Shown one piece after another: positions 35,601-49,130 of a stretch of 64,000 bases of DNA (positions are counted from its first letter, which is position 1; every line of letters starts with the position of its first letter). The DNA lies in NCBI RefSeq assembly GCF_029227915.1, contig NC_079885.1, positions 24,927,001 through 24,991,000 of the forward strand, read 5' to 3'. A program made the translations under genes and the position numbers. The DNA is from Hydractinia symbiolongicarpus (taxonomy: Eukaryota; Cnidaria; Hydrozoa; Anthoathecata; Hydractiniidae). The notes under the pieces were generated by a model that saw nothing but the letters and a program-made list of their open reading frames with translations, made no database searches and was not told the DNA's origin.

Positions 35601-38600
35601 AAATGATGCTTATGTCTTTTTAAAGCTAGATCTCTTTGTTCCTGATTCTCAAACCGAACCAAAGCTTCACCATTTCGACGACCTTTCAAATTTAAACACA
35701 AAGCCACTCCACCTCTACATTAAATAAAATAAGAAGATAAATATAGCATAGAAGGTGGAAAGAAATATAAAGATAAATAATAATATAAGATACAGAAAAT
35801 GGAATGACAATATTTTTATTTAAATAGAGCACCTGCTTTTGTTGAGTAAAAAATAGAAATTAAACGTTTTTACATATCTCATGTACTATTTTATTGGTTA
35901 TCTATCATATATATATATATATTCAATAGGGAGATAAAATACATTATATTAGCGATATATCGTGAGAACGAGGTCCAGAAATTTATGGACCAGTTTTTAT
36001 CAATTAAGTCTGCCAGTGTGTAGGATAATGTTTATTTGCAACTCCCCAATTGAGATTTGTTTTTCACTTAAAACGGTTTTTTAACGTTTTTTTTAAAATG
36101 TTAATGATACAAACGCAAACCGATTATACAAATTCTAATTTTGAAAGTTTTGAAACTGCGGAGTCTTACATTGAGCAGTGTGTAAAGGTCATGGGTTTTT
36201 TGTGTGTTTGTTCAAGATCGTTTTAGTAAAAACTGAAATTACTAGTCGATGGCTGGTGGAAACAACATCCACGGGTTCGCCATCCTCTTTATACCGCATT
36301 GCGTGCGTCTCCCTAACTGCGGTACCATTTTTCGCGACAGAAAGACGTATACAAAATGATGCTTTCACAAACTGTGTCAACTATCGTTGATCATAGATCG
36401 CAAAGTTTTGTTCAAAGCACTTACTTAACGATATTTAGTCCGACAAAAAATTCTGCAACGTCAACATCCGACACTTGCCATGGCAACCCACGTGATCGAA
36501 TAATAGTGTCGTCTTTAACATAACCTGTCGTCATTCCTGCTTCCAAACCTCGTGAGATTTCTTCAGCTTTCGAGAATTTGTGGCCTGTATTATAAAAAAT
36601 GTTTGACCATAACTGTCTGGGTATGTAGCTTAGGACGGATCAGTTGACGGAATAAAAGGTATTGTTATTGTCAATCAACGCAAGAATGAAAGAAAGTTTA
36701 GTATATAAAAAAACACGCTTTTCTGAATTTATTCCTTACAGTTCTTTATGACAGGTGGAAAATATTTAAAAAGGCACTAATTGGAAAAGTTGGCTATTAC
36801 AAGGTTAACTGAAAGTATCAAATTTATGTAAGCATGAGATGCGTTTTACCTTCTTTTAGAAGGTGTTGTGTGACTCTTGCGCAGAAGTGACATTTACTTT
36901 CCGCACTAGTTAACGCTTCTTCACTTGATTCGATGATCATATCTATGAAAAGAATAAATATACACGAATAAACTTTGCATCAGGAAACTATTTACTGATT
37001 ATTTACTGCGTGGATTTCGTGTGACACAGGGCTTAAGTAATCTCACATATGACGTGTTAGTTTAAAAACAGGTTCTGGAATAGAGGAAATATGTCTGCGC
37101 AGTTTTTTCTTTATAGCTCTTTATTGACTCGTTGTAAGAAGTCAGAGTACAAGCGACTGGCTGGCATTTTTTAGGTGCTTTCCTTTCTTCCTACTTGGTA
37201 CTTTTGATACTTTGTGGCAGAGATTATCAAAAAAGAATGCTAAAGTAAACAAATTTAAATTCTGAAAACACGATCCCTCACATAGTAGATAAACAAACAA
37301 ACAAACCTTCTGCAATCTCTCTCAAATTTTTAAACGGTATTGACTTTTCACTGAAAGCTTTGTATTCCTTCCTGATATCAAAGTACTGGAAAAATACATC
37401 AGAAAGTTCTATATCATTTTGGAATGCACGTGGATGTAAACATTGGCGAAGATGTAAATTATTCTCCGTCACCAATCGAATAATTTTGTCATCAGCTGAT
37501 AAATCTTCCACTATTTCGTTAAACTAAAGAAGGAACAATGCTATTAGCATGTGGATATGGTCATATTCAAGGTAAGAAGAAGACGAAAAACAATTTGTTT
37601 ACATGGATATTATGAAATAAAGAATTACAAAATTAAGAAATATCTTTTTTTTGTTAATTTTGAAGTGTAAAAACAATCAATAACTTGTCTTATTTTAATT
37701 TTGCAAACATCAAGAGTAAAAAAAAAAAAAAAATTAAAAAGCCTGAAATCTTATGACGTGACATTTTGTAAGTGCAATTGTGCGCTTTGCTCTAGTAACT
37801 TTAAGTCACTGAAATAGACAAGTCGTTTGAGTATAATTTTCTTTCTTTCCATAATTTGAAAAATTAAAATTTCTATTTCGCGACTTTCAGAAGATAATAC
37901 TTAGCATCGCAAAAATAGCGCAAAATTGGATTTAAAAAGAAATTTAAGAAAATTATCATAATTTTGTAATATTTTAAAGATATCCAAGTATGAAAGGCAT
38001 AAAAAAATGACTAAACTTAAAATTCACAAGTAGGTATGCACGTAGTGGAACAACTAAGTCTATGAAGTGTTTGATTGCGACAATACATGAGAGTGGGAAA
38101 GAAGAATAGATGAGAGGTATCCCTCACATACTTTTCTCTTCAAAATTATTAAAAATCAAACTGATTGCACACCTAGACATGTGCTGTACATGCAGTGTAG
38201 TGCACTCGTGAAAGAAATAACCGCATTTACCAAACCACGTTAGTATAAAAATGATTACATTAACATAGGTTTTTGGCAAGCATTGCAGGAAATAATACAT
38301 CAAAGCCTGCGTGTTGTGAACTCTAACTCTAAAGAAGCATTAAAAACCTTTAGTGACATATAAAAATTGAAAATACGACTTTGATGAATATGTCATGGTT
38401 ATCTTATAAGTAAATTTAATTTATTCTTTACAAACTTTTCGATTTTTAAACAACGCTTGACTAATGATTTTTTAAATGTCACTCGTCATTCATTTTCTTT
38501 GTGTGAGATTGCAGGTGTGTGGATACCTTTTCTTTAATAATTCGTTTCCAGATGCATATGATAGACATTTTTGAAATTTTGCGTTAACCTTTTTAAAATA

Positions 38601-41556
38601 CTAAAATTTTTAATTGACTAATAAATTTTTTTATTGTAATTTTATTTTTGGTGAATTCAATTATTATGTGGTGTTTACAAGTATAATTTATCTTAATTAC
38701 GTAAAGAGTGATACCTGCTTCTTCTTATGTAAACGTTATAATGGTGATTGGACTGTTACATGAAGTTGCATTAAATATAAGTAATATATTTCAATGACAT
38801 GGCCGTAAGATTTAATAGAGAAAGTTAATCATAAAACCCAACATATCAACGTCATTTGCAAGCTACCCACACGAAAATAAATACGCTACTGCCTCCATTT
38901 ACTTAAGTGCATGACAAAATTCAGAGCTAGGAGAACAGTTGAAGCAACTAGCTAGATGATTTCTTGAATGGAACAAAAAAACCGCATCACTACTTATTAA
39001 AATTTGACTTGTATTTTAGAACATACTGAACGACCATTTATTTATTTGTTTTTAAAACATTCTTAACTTTAAATGAATGCCTAGTAATACTTATTTCTTT
39101 TATCCATTCTGAGCGATGCTCAAAAGACCGCTTCCCAATAAAAATAAAACATTACACACTGCGTAATGAAATCACTTTATCTACTGGGAAAAAATATCTA
39201 TTTAATCAATCATTGAACTAAATTATACGCCACGTGACGATTATCATTTGTTTATCAAAAAAGGATCAGCACGAGTCAAATACTTTGATATTGGTACAAA
39301 GTCAAAAGTTTTGTCCTCAAATGAATTTTGGAGTGTATAAACGAGGTGATTAGAGACACATATCTAGTTTTCCGATCAAGGTAAGATTTTCATGTATCCA
39401 AAAAACTAATTATTTTTTTAATGACAATAATTTTTAATGTTAAATACTGCTCTCCTTGTGTTTGTTTTTAAATTATCTTTACCATTGCTATGTGGATGTA
39501 AATAATCAGAAAAGGAAAGCGGGGGAGAGTTAAATAAGAATTGACAAATTCTACGACTCACTAAAATTAAATGCGTATGGGAAAAGTGGGACCTGGTATC
39601 CCTAAATTTTATATCATAAAAATTATGCAGCCCGGTCTGCTGATAAACACCTCTTATGTCCGAATCGTGATATCCGATTTTACCCCATGTTCTTACTAAG
39701 TCTCTTTTTTATTTCACCGCTTTTCAGCAAAGGCTAATATCTCGTGCAATTTTTACATGTTTAATTTGATTAGCTAGAACCTAGCCAGCTTATAAATAAA
39801 ACAGAGCGGCATGTATCATCGTAAAGTTTCGTTTTGTAACTAATTTTATCATGTTTTTTATAACATGTTGTTTTCATATTTATTTTTTAACTCAGAAAGA
39901 AAAAAACCCTCGATATTTGCACACCTGTAAGATAGCTTCTTTTAAAGTAATAGATGTATTGTCTTCTGTTTGAACTTTTTCTTTGCTTAATTTTTTTTCT
40001 TCTTTTTCTGATTCTTCTTCTTTTTCAACGACTACTTCTTTCTCCTCGATATCATTCTTTTCCTTTTTTTCTTCATTTTCATCTTTTTCTTCGTCTTTTT
40101 TCTCACTTCCATGAATTGGAATTTCACCTTCCCTTAAAATCTAAAAACATCAAAGTAATAGAATAAAACAAACAAATATATATGTATTTAGATAACAGCG
40201 ATTTATATGCATGCTTCTGTTTTCAAGACACGTGAACAACAAGAAGTTGATATCTTTTTTCATCCTCCACTGCACGTTTTCGTTGACATTTTATTCACGT
40301 GAAACAAAATTGTTTACAACTTCTTAGCATTCGTGGGAGCAATTATTAGTAATTAATAACTTCAACAAAAATGTATGAAACAGCAAAAAAATTCTATCAA
40401 AACTAAGAACTAAAAAATAAAAATAAAAATGTAATTTGATGTTGAGGTAACGGTACAGAGAGAAAACCATGGGCTATTTTTAAACTCTTCACAATTATGA
40501 CCATAAAACATATTTTTATTGATATACGGAAGTGACAAATAATGCTGCTAAGTGTAACTTAATGGGGTCCTATTCTTCTTAATGAGGTATTAATTACCAT
40601 CACTGAACTAAACTGTGTAAGTGATATGGCCACAAACAAAAAATTTGTTATGTGTACTTTTGTCAAACTTTTTATAATCAAAACACGCGTTCGCTGATAA
40701 TTAGTGATTTGATAGTGAGGTGTTAGTCAGATTAAAACACGAGGTTTAAAAAACACAATGAGGAAAAATAACAACGATTTGAGGGACGGATTTAAGTTTC
40801 CTTACTACCGTAAATATAAAAACTGCGAAAAACAAACTGTCTGATAACAAGGCGGTTTCGATCACTGTTTTAAATTCGTTGTTATTGCTTTGTTGTAAAT
40901 ATAGCTAGCTAAGTTAAGGTGTATGTGTGCGCCAGCGTTCAAAGGAGATGTTTATTTTACTCAGCAACACAAACAAATGACGTGGAATACTAAGAACTCA
41001 TTGGGAGCTATCTGATTCTAATTTATTTTGGAATTAATACCGCCAATAACAACTGTATCCCTTTGATAGTAGATACAGCAGAGTGAAGCAGTCATTATTC
41101 TCTGTTTTCTGGGGCATTTCTACAAGAACAAACTTAAAAGGGATAAGAAGAATATGTAGATTCATGCATAAAGAAAATGAAAAGTATTTTTTAAAAAGTA
41201 AAAATAGCACTCTTATTTCTTTAAAAAATTACACCATAACATATGAGCAGCTGACAACGTTGTCTTTTACCTTTAAGCCAAGAGAATGTTTGTTAAAAAA
41301 CAATAAAAAATTTTCCAACAGTATTTATTCGTTTTTTAATGTGGATGAATAAATAAAATTTTACATCAAAGATAGAGATGGCGATAAAGAAGAATATTAC
41401 CTTATTTTCAACAACATCGACAGCAATCCAATTAATCTGAGTAATTTCAGTTTCGTCAACTCCTAACAGTTCGTCATTTTCACCACACACTGTACATTGG
41501 AAGACAATCAATACATCAGGTTGTGTCTGCATGTTTCCTTCAATCAAATTTTCCAT
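23671..41556 (-). CDS. ESRP: Epithelial splicing regulatory protein (Fusilli family)
   Basis: ESRP binds GU-rich pre-mRNA in the nucleus and sets epithelial alternative splicing. Twelve exons: 41556-41401, 40140-39925, 37523-37307, 36942-36850, 36584-36425, 35714-35582, 35311-35269, 35183-35080, 34954-34748, 25425-25177, 24801-24307, 23814-23671. Phases close at 2217 nt, 738 residues. Residues 1-196 match the ESRP N-terminal (RNase H-like) domain, ending in [17 protein letters not shown] Glu/Lys-rich insert fills exon 2. RRM1 spans about 254-330 ([10 protein letters not shown]...RNGEALVRF), RRM2 357-437 ([10 protein letters not shown]...[10 protein letters not shown]) and RRM3 489-570 (LRMRGLPFS...[10 protein letters not shown]). 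A long Asn/Pro-rich linker follows. The last exon gives only the second half of a fourth RRM ([16 protein letters not shown]); I found no exon for its first half in the 492-bp intron. Intron 9 is 9.3 kb. The ATG at 41556 is the first in frame. Confidence 0.95.
23958..24297. repeat. 169-bp imperfect tandem duplication
   Basis: AAATCTATGTTCA at 23958 recurs as AAATCTATATTCA at 24127. Through both units run matching blocks such as ATTGCGCACCCC..TTAACAATTGTT and AAACAAAGTA.TCG.TAAA. The second unit abuts the donor of ESRP exon 11, so the duplication fills the last ESRP intron. Confidence 0.75.
26572..26720 (-). promoter_or_regulatory. Candidate internal TATA promoter and alternative first exon of ESRP
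   Basis: On the minus strand TATATAAATAAAAGG lies at about 26715-26701. About 120 bases further on is ATG GAA GAG followed by a GTAGGA donor (exon end 26572). That exon ends in phase 0 and would join exon 10 in frame, giving [13 protein letters not shown] and a protein of RRM3 plus the C-terminal tail. A stop lies in frame upstream and a 3-codon uORF precedes the ATG. The ESRP frame makes this more than a random TATA, but no transcript is at hand. Confidence 0.4.
28039..28178 (+). promoter_or_regulatory. Candidate TATA promoter with a 30-codon ORF
   Basis: TATAAATA at 28039 is followed 40 bases later by an ATG in good context (AACAATGG, ATG at 28086). The [21 protein letters not shown]... 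runs 30 codons to TGA at 28176-28178. A GTATAG at 28141 could instead be a donor. It lies antisense inside ESRP intron 9. The product is not recognised. Confidence 0.25.
28766..28785. promoter_or_regulatory. Paired CRE sites
   Basis: Two perfect TGACGTCA palindromes lie at 28766-28773 and 28778-28785, spaced by four bases, in ESRP intron 9. TGACGTCA is the full CREB/ATF consensus. A close pair suggests an enhancer, although the function is inference. Confidence 0.5.
28790..34747. other. ESRP intron 9, remainder
   Basis: There are no exons on either strand that I can support. It is AT-rich, with pyrimidine tracts (29020-29050), two adjacent small hairpins at 31458-31512 and a TATAAAAGG at 33029-33037. 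Open frames here are short and without motifs. Confidence 0.5.
37524..39924. other. ESRP intron 2
   Basis: This is intron sequence rich in A/T runs, including an A16 near 37720-37735. No exon or conserved motif was recognised. Confidence 0.5.
39336..39380 (+). promoter_or_regulatory. Candidate TATA box followed by a splice donor
   Basis: TATAAA at 39336 is followed by GATCAAG|GTAAGA at 39374-39386, the layout of a short non-coding first exon. It is antisense inside ESRP intron 2. No downstream coding exon was found on this strand, so it may be chance. Confidence 0.2.
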
Positions 41557-41739
41557 AAAAATATATCGTTGTCCTTTTGTGTTTTTGTTTTTTTTCTTTC
41601 TTCAGTTGTGTATGTTGATTGATGAACTCTTGTTGATAGATCTTTAATTGGAAAGACAATACACAAATTGTAATTAACGACGTAATGGCAATTACAGGTT
41701 AATCACGTTGTATAGCAAATTGATTTATTCAGGGAGATG

Positions 41740-41781
41740 CTTTTTTCCGTTCCAATACAACGCACTTGATGGGTTATATAA
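41740..41781 (-). promoter_or_regulatory. Possible ESRP core promoter
   Basis: GGTTATATAACC (41772-41783) gives a TATATAA on the minus strand about 220 bases upstream of the ESRP ATG. That would place the start site near 41745. The evidence is position and motif only. Confidence 0.25.
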
Positions 41782-42008
41782 CCAAAGAAATTAAAGGTAA
41801 TATTTTGGTCGTGAGGGGCAACCCCAGATAAGGTCTCAGATAAGACACACGGCATATGGGTCAGATGCTTTACGCAGGCGACCTTAGCTCTGTAAAATCA
41901 ACATTTGATAGCCTCAACATGTAATTAGGTAGACTTATTTTCGAAGGTTAGAACTGCTGAATGTCCACTGTCGTTCTACTTAGTGGTCGTTGGTTAAATA
42001 CAATAGAA

Positions 42009-42098
42009 TATAAAACAAAGCCGAAGTGTTTCATCTGCCTGAAAGCAATCTCCTCACAGTCTCTAACAACGAAATTTGATCAAGACATCAAGAAAGGT
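42009..42098 (+). promoter_or_regulatory. Possible divergent TATA promoter
   Basis: TATAAAA at 42009 is followed by a pyrimidine-rich start region and AAGAAAG|GTAGAT at 42089-42101, which could be a non-coding first exon and donor. It faces away from ESRP. I found no coding exon downstream. Confidence 0.2.
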
Positions 42099-42099
42099 A

Positions 42100-45000
42100 G
42101 ATAAAAAAAGGAAAGTTTAAATAGCCATTAACTTTTGTCTTTAATCAACAAAATTTTCTAAATATAGTCCCCCCATCTCGTTGTTGTCAAAGAGTTTCTG
42201 GTTTGATTTAGCACAACGTTTGCTATTACGACAGGAAACAGTTGAAATTTAAACCTATTTCAATCTATTCTAAGAATTAGGTAAACCATGGACACACAAA
42301 TATTAAAAATACTGAAAAATTTATCTCCAATTTAACACTATTAAAAATAACAGGCGATATCAATTTCTTTAAAAACTGAAACAAAACATAACTAAAACAG
42401 AAAAATAGGATACAGAAAGATATAGTAAGAATTAAAATATATGTAAATATCCACACACATAATGCACACCACAGTGGAATAGAAAGAGATGAACAAAAAT
42501 ATAACAAGAAATTTGTGTCCACACAAAAGACATTTTCGTTACGCTATATAACATCTCCATTTCACAATAAAAACTTTCCACAGCTAATTGAAGCGTAACA
42601 TTGTGTCTTATATAATTACGTCTGATTATGAGCCTAATTATGCAACTAATTTCCCTCGCTTCAAATTTGCCTCGATGTATATTTTTATGACATCGTAACT
42701 GTATATTTTTAAACTTGATTATATTTGTGAATTCAATTAAAAATTAAAAACACAAAAACTTCTCTTCAAGACGTGGCTTTAACTTTTTTCTTCTTTTTAT
42801 ATACAAGTTCAGTCAAATAGAATAGATACAAAAAGAAATAATGAAATGCATATTTAAAATGACGTTTATAAAATACTTGTTTGACTTTACCCAGCTGTGT
42901 AAAAGTCTTCAACATTTTCTTTTCTTCTCATGACTCGTGGCAAAAAAACAAAATCAAAAATGTTTATTCTTTGTTTATAGAAATTTGATGAAAAAAAGAA
43001 AAGTGCATTGAATGTCGATGCTAAAACGGTCAAGTTAAAAAGTCAAAACAAATCGATGAAAAAAAGCTTGTATTTGTATTAAATGAGAAATAAATAAAAA
43101 AGTCCATTTTGTAGATTTTTTACGTTTTGTATCAAATACAATGAAGCCAAATATGGAGAGAAGTGCTAGCAACATTTAAAACAAGCTAAAAAAACATTAC
43201 TCGGCGATATTTCACATTTGATGTGTAATTTATATTTCCTCTTTATATGATCACTAATTATACCAGAAAATAAGGCTTTTAGTGACGAAAAGCTTTCAGA
43301 AAAATCTACCTTCTCATTTCAGATTTAAAAACAAAACATAAAAAAATGGCAGCTCATTTGGTTTCTTCTAAATAAAATTTTTAAACATTTTAGGTTTCTA
43401 AACGTGAAAAATTAAGAACAACGAAATGTTTCCTCGAAGCTCGGAGTTCTTGTAAAAGCATGTGTGAACCATACCCTCTCTCTCTCTCTCATTTTCATTA
43501 TACCACTTTCTAAGCTATAATATAATAAGAGCAGTTGCCGAGTAACGCGTTTCCATATTCACAAGATATATAAAATAATTTTTTAGTACGTGGAAGGACG
43601 TACTTTCTTTTTTAGATGTCGCTGCATGTAAGTTACAACGACAGACCATATCATTACTGTCTCCAAAAGCAAGTAGAAAAATATGCCAGAGGAAATTGCA
43701 TTCAAATTTTTTCATTCTGCGGGAAAATCATTAGGATACTTAGAGGATGAAGCAGATGACTTCATCCAAAAGTTTAAAATAAAGTATATTTTTTGTCACA
43801 TATAAGAATTACTATTTTAACAGAATGTTTTAAAATATGTCCCACAAGCAACCAAAACACCCTATTTAAAAAAGAGTAAATTAATAAATCAAAGAAAATC
43901 AAGAAAAAAAAGAGACAAAAATATAACAAAAAGAAATACGAATATCTATGAAATTGAAAAGGGAAAAAACCAACATAAACAGTTCATATTTAGATTTCTA
44001 TGTTTTTCATCATTTTCCAATTAGTGTAACAGTAAGAGAAGCTACCATTTTTATTTTTTTAACAATACACACGATAGCAAAAAAGGTAAATGTTTGGAAA
44101 CGAAAAGAAATAAGGATTTGATTTTCTCACCAATATTTACAGTTTTTATGCTACAATTGCGTTGCCTTATAAAGGAAAACTTCGCCGACGAAAATGTTCT
44201 CACCAGGAAAATTTTCGTCACATCTCTTCTAAAAATTTATCTCTCGAGAAAGGTATATGACCTACGTACAAGAACACAACTCATTCTATCTTGTTATCTA
44301 TGATCTGAGTGACTAACATGAAAAATATAGAAGAAATCAAGACAGTGTTAATTTTTTTCTTTTGTAAAAAAGCAAGTAACAGAATCAATTTAAAATTAGT
44401 TTTCTTTTAAGATGTAGTGCCGATGCAATGAATGAATTTTCAAAAAATAGAAAATATTTTTGTTTACTTCGTCTTGATATATATATACACAGCTTAGCCA
44501 CGTTTGAATGCTACAAAAATTTCAAATTTGTCTGTACAAAAACTGCCAGCAAATATCATAATCACAGAGAAAAGTCAAGAACTGTTTTAACATCGCTAAT
44601 TTCAAATGTTGATTTGAAGCATCGTCATTAACACCAAGATCAATATTTCTCCATTTCCATTTCTCATTTTCAGCTGAATTCTGAAAACTGAAAATAAATA
44701 TCAAATGTTTGAAATAAAGACTTTTTTTAAAATGTGAATGCTAATATAATTTATTACACGAGTTCATTTCCAACAATTAGGTTGCTAAGCATTCTCTTTA
44801 GCTGTACGAAAAAATTACATACATTAAAATAATACACTGGTCACTTAATAAACGTGTTTCTTTTATGCACGGGTTAAATGAAACATCTTTTCATACTTTA
44901 TTGAGCTACTCAATATTGTGGTTATAATTTTGTTACAAGGTAACGTCAAATAAAGCATAAATTAAAGACCAGATAATTATTAAAGTGGGGATTTCTTTCC

Positions 45001-45590
45001 TTTCACATATCATATAAAAAACTCAATCTATGTTTATTTGGAAGACTATACTACATTAGCCTGTGGCAAAATCCACTGGAATTTGCACGTCGATACTCAC
45101 AGCAACTATTTTGACTCGCAGACAGATAAACGTACGGCGAGCATTTTAATATAGGTTTTAATACTTTTTCAAGCTATACATTTTTTGCTGCCCTATGCTC
45201 TTCCGGCTGTGGTTGTGGAAGATTCTTGAATATCAAATGCATTCTAACATATAGTTGAAGTAAACGACATTGTAGGTGCGGCAGTATCAGTTCAAATTTG
45301 CTGTAGAATTAAAGAAGAAATTTACTGCGAGAATGGAAGAGGCCGTCGACTTTCGCAACATACAATTATTTTTTTTTGGAGACATATTGCAACATATTAA
45401 TACTAGAATATACGAGTTTTCTTATGATTTCATGGTAAAGAGTTAATGTCTTCTTCCGTAATCGAACAATTTCCATTTCCATGTCATTTTATCTTTCCGA
45501 TATCAGTTAGCCTACACGTCCATTTTAAAATTGCATTTATGATTGCTTAGTTTTCAATCGGCGCCAGCCTGCTAAGTGCTGAGCTCATGT
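42100..45590. other. Gene-poor AT-rich region
   Basis: This is non-coding by eye. A (CT)n run lies at 43477-43490. The only item of note is the short ORF at 43683-43805. Confidence 0.5.
43683..43805 (+). CDS. Possible 40-residue small ORF
   Basis: The frame starts MPEEIAFKFFHSAGKSLGY, continues with an acidic stretch and ends in TAA. Its composition is more protein-like than neighbouring frames, but I know no family with this sequence and see no promoter or splice partner. It may be a fragment of a repeat. Confidence 0.2.
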   Translation: MPEEIAFKFFHSAGKSLGYLEDEADDFIQKFKIKYIFCHI

Positions 45591-48500
45591 CAAAGTAACA
45601 CCCTTACACTGTATATTTTTCTTCCAGAGACCTATAAAAATTGAGGACTGGAATAAAAATTCCAAAAAAAAAATATATATATATATAATCTGTTTCCTCC
45701 TAGGTTGAAGTTCAAGATTTATACTTCAAATACCTTTTTATGTGTTTATTTTTCCACCATGACATTTTTTTTGCCTTTCCAAAATTTCAGTTACCTTTAA
45801 TTTTCCACAAAAATACTTTTTTTAAATGTGCTAAGGTGTTGCCGTGGCAACTTCTTTTACAATTTTTCAATTTTTAGATTATTTTATTCTTAAAATGTAT
45901 TTAATTTTTTTATAAACTTTAGCGGATTCTTTCGTTTGTCACATTAGCAATTATACAAATATTTCACAAATCTCAAATTAAGCCACTCTGCACCTATTTT
46001 AGCAAATTTGATGACATCATTCACAAAAATATTGACATTAGCATTTTTTTTCACCGATTTGTCACTCAAGTCTGAACAACACTTGTGATAAGTTTCTTTG
46101 GACAATATAGTATAGACGTTTAAAATTAATCAATGCATGACTATGGTATATTTACAAGTAATGAAATAAATGTTAATTCAGTCATAGATATTTCCAGACC
46201 ATATTTTTGGTTTCCAAGTGATTAATAAGCTATGGTGGTTAATAACACATTTGCAAACACGTTTTAACGTTGACAAGATTTGCAATGCATGGCGTGCTTT
46301 GAAACATTTAATATCGATCAGATATAAAGACGTTTTTTCTCATTGACACTAAAGTCATTAAGAAATGAAACTAAGTGACTGCATTACAACCCACATCAGT
46401 TTATATTCAATACAATAATAATTTTGTTCTAGAGGTATAGGCTAGATATTTTACGATTTTTACTTTTTTCCTAAATGTTTTGCTCTTAAAAAAAAGATGG
46501 AGCTTTACACATTTTGTTGGAGCTGATCAATTTTTGTTTTTAATTTAATAATAATTAAACGTAATATAGTGTTTTAAAAATAAATATTTTTTCTAATCAA
46601 AACACACCTGTCCTTAACATATTAACCCTAAATATGGTGGGCTTCTTTGAAACCAAATAATCTAAGGAGCTTTTCCAAATAGCATAAAACTTGGCACCCT
46701 TATAGAATATCATATAAAGATAACAAAATGACAGCAAAAAATTGTGCACATGTCAGCACTTATCTTGTGACGTCATCAGAAACTTAAAATTTACCCCAAA
46801 AAACACTATCCGCTTAAAGTTTAATTACTTTAGTGCCAGAACTTTAGTTATAACATTCTGTTAACCTTTTTTTGGTAGCCAAATAAAACATAATTTTACG
46901 TATTTATATAATTGGCAAGAAAATAGTCAAATATTGCCCGAAAATCTGGCTTTTATTCCATTTTCTGGTAAAATCTGAAAAATGGGAAATTTGGTTGTGA
47001 GTTTCAAGTTCTAAGGATAATCCCAAGAAAGGTTATTAAATTTTCCCCAATATAAGCGCTTAAAGAATAGTTAATGTTTAAAACTAAAGATTTGGCACAC
47101 AGGTGTCCAATATCACATTTAAGTAAGTATCAGTGGAGGAAGAATCAATCACCCCCAAACCCCGCACCTATATTTAGGGTTAAATTTGAACAAATTGAAC
47201 AAATTTAATATCAAGATGAAAAATTCGAATGACATTCAGGTATTATTACCTGGTATAACGAGACATTGAACAAATATCGTGGGTTTTCCTAAAAAATTGA
47301 CGATTTTCACGGTACCGGCATTAATTTGGATGATGGAAAAAAAGGCGGCGTTGATGAAAGTCCCTTTAATATGTTAAAATCATTTTTTTTGTTTAAATAT
47401 CCCTCTCCTGGACCTCGTCAAAGTTTTGAAACATGTTAAAGAGCTTATTGTAGTAAAATGTCTGTTCATAAAATTGTTGGAATAAATGCTTAATTTTAAA
47501 GATCATACGAGGGATGATTTACGAATTCTCATACTAGACGAACTTATTTTGATCTTGTCATTGTTTACAACTGACTTAGGACTTCGATATTTAGTTTGAT
47601 TCGAAACGCCAAATTGTGATAACACTAGTTGAAGTCGGCATGAACTATTTTTCAATTTCCTGGACCTTCGTAGGCCGTAGCGTTACGGACATCGCAATAG
47701 GACTAGCGCATTTTCAGCGTTCCTCACCCACCCTACACGACTATCTAAGTAGAACTTTCAAAGCCTTTTAGCTAAGGAGATTTGTTGGGCAATGCTGTTT
47801 TGCTATTACAGAAAATCATAAACAGGATTGTGGTTTGTCGTTTTCTACGTTTCCTGTCCAAAAATAAAACCTGTAATTTATAAGTTTCATAGCAAATGCA
47901 GTGGGTTAATAACATTCACACCACGTTTTTTAAATTAGTTATGCCAAAAAGTTAACCAAACGAAAAAACAGCTTGATGAACTTCCCTGTAGTTATCCAAA
48001 TATTTCAACTGTCTTTCTGATGTGAAAAGTAGTTTTTTTTCTACAACTACACGTAAGAAAAACTTTGTCAGGCTTGAAAGGCTTCAGAAGTCGACAAGAG
48101 ATAAAACAAAAATATATTCTCATTATCTTGTCCAGGGATTATAAATTTTATTTGCACCCTATTTCATTAAAAGACCGCTTTTTAAAAATAATGATGCACT
48201 TTATCTCGACGTATATCATCCGCTTCATTCATTACCAGGAAACTGTCTTAGTACGTTGACAGGACACACAAGTTAGCACCTAAGTACAGTCAATTAAAAA
48301 ACAAAAAACAAAGTAATTAACAAATAACCCACATGAAGCATTTCTTTTTAACGATGTCTTAATAAAATGCCATAAGTATGTAAATTAAAGAATGTTACCT
48401 AACTAATAATGTTTTATTCTCTTAAGCGAAAGTGAAGGTGAGCCCCATCCCCACTTTTCCAGTTAATTATTTTTCTTTTTTAAAAAAGGATATGTTGTAA

Positions 48501-49130
48501 AATAAAAAAAGCTGTTTTATAGCGTGTTAAAAGCGAAAAATTTTCTTCGCAGCCCAACTATGGTGGACGACATTATTTTTTACTTGTGTAACTTATCTTA
48601 GCCTCCCATCATAGACTAATTCTCACGCTTGGTAACCCACAAAGTCTTTTGAATTTTACATCACAAAGCTAAGTACCACGAAGTTTGTTTACTGTCCATA
48701 CTAAACGAACAGTAAGTGGCATTTATTTGGAACAATATTTTATTTACGTTTTCCGTTTTAAGTCTGGCACAAAGGAGAGGGAAAAGATGGAATCTACGCC
48801 TCGTGAAACTTGAAAAACTACAGCTCAGAGAAGGGTTATAGAGGTACATGCACTAGGTAGTAGAAAGCATAAATTCTGAATCACTTATGCTTTAGTGATG
48901 AAACTTGGCACAGTTGTAAAATGTCTCATTCCAGGTAAAAAAAGATTGATGACGCCATAGGGATCAGAAATGACATCATATATATGACTAATTGGACGTT
49001 TTTGTGTAAATTTAAATAATTCAACAGTTATCAGCCAAAAAAATTTCTTAGCGTAATGCGGGGCAAGACGGGACATGGGGTAAGACGGGACATTTTTATA
49101 TTTAATTCGCTTTTCTGTCGTTCGGCAATT
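45590..49130. repeat. Diverged interspersed repeats
   Basis: AACTTGGCAC or ATTTGGCACAC followed by TATAG/TCCAATATC-type sequence occurs near 46688, 47090 and 48901. Each lies in similar TGACGTCATCAGAAA / ATGACATCATA surroundings. This suggests several old copies of one non-coding repeat family. No ORF is convincing. Confidence 0.4.
49060..49093. repeat. 17-bp doublet GGGGYAAGACGGGACAT
   Basis: Two adjacent copies lie at 49060-49076 and 49077-49093 and differ at one base. Confidence 0.8.

Noticed and set aside
39954-40166. Plus-strand Leu/Phe-rich frame
   Set aside because: It is the antisense shadow of the Glu/Lys-rich ESRP exon 2.
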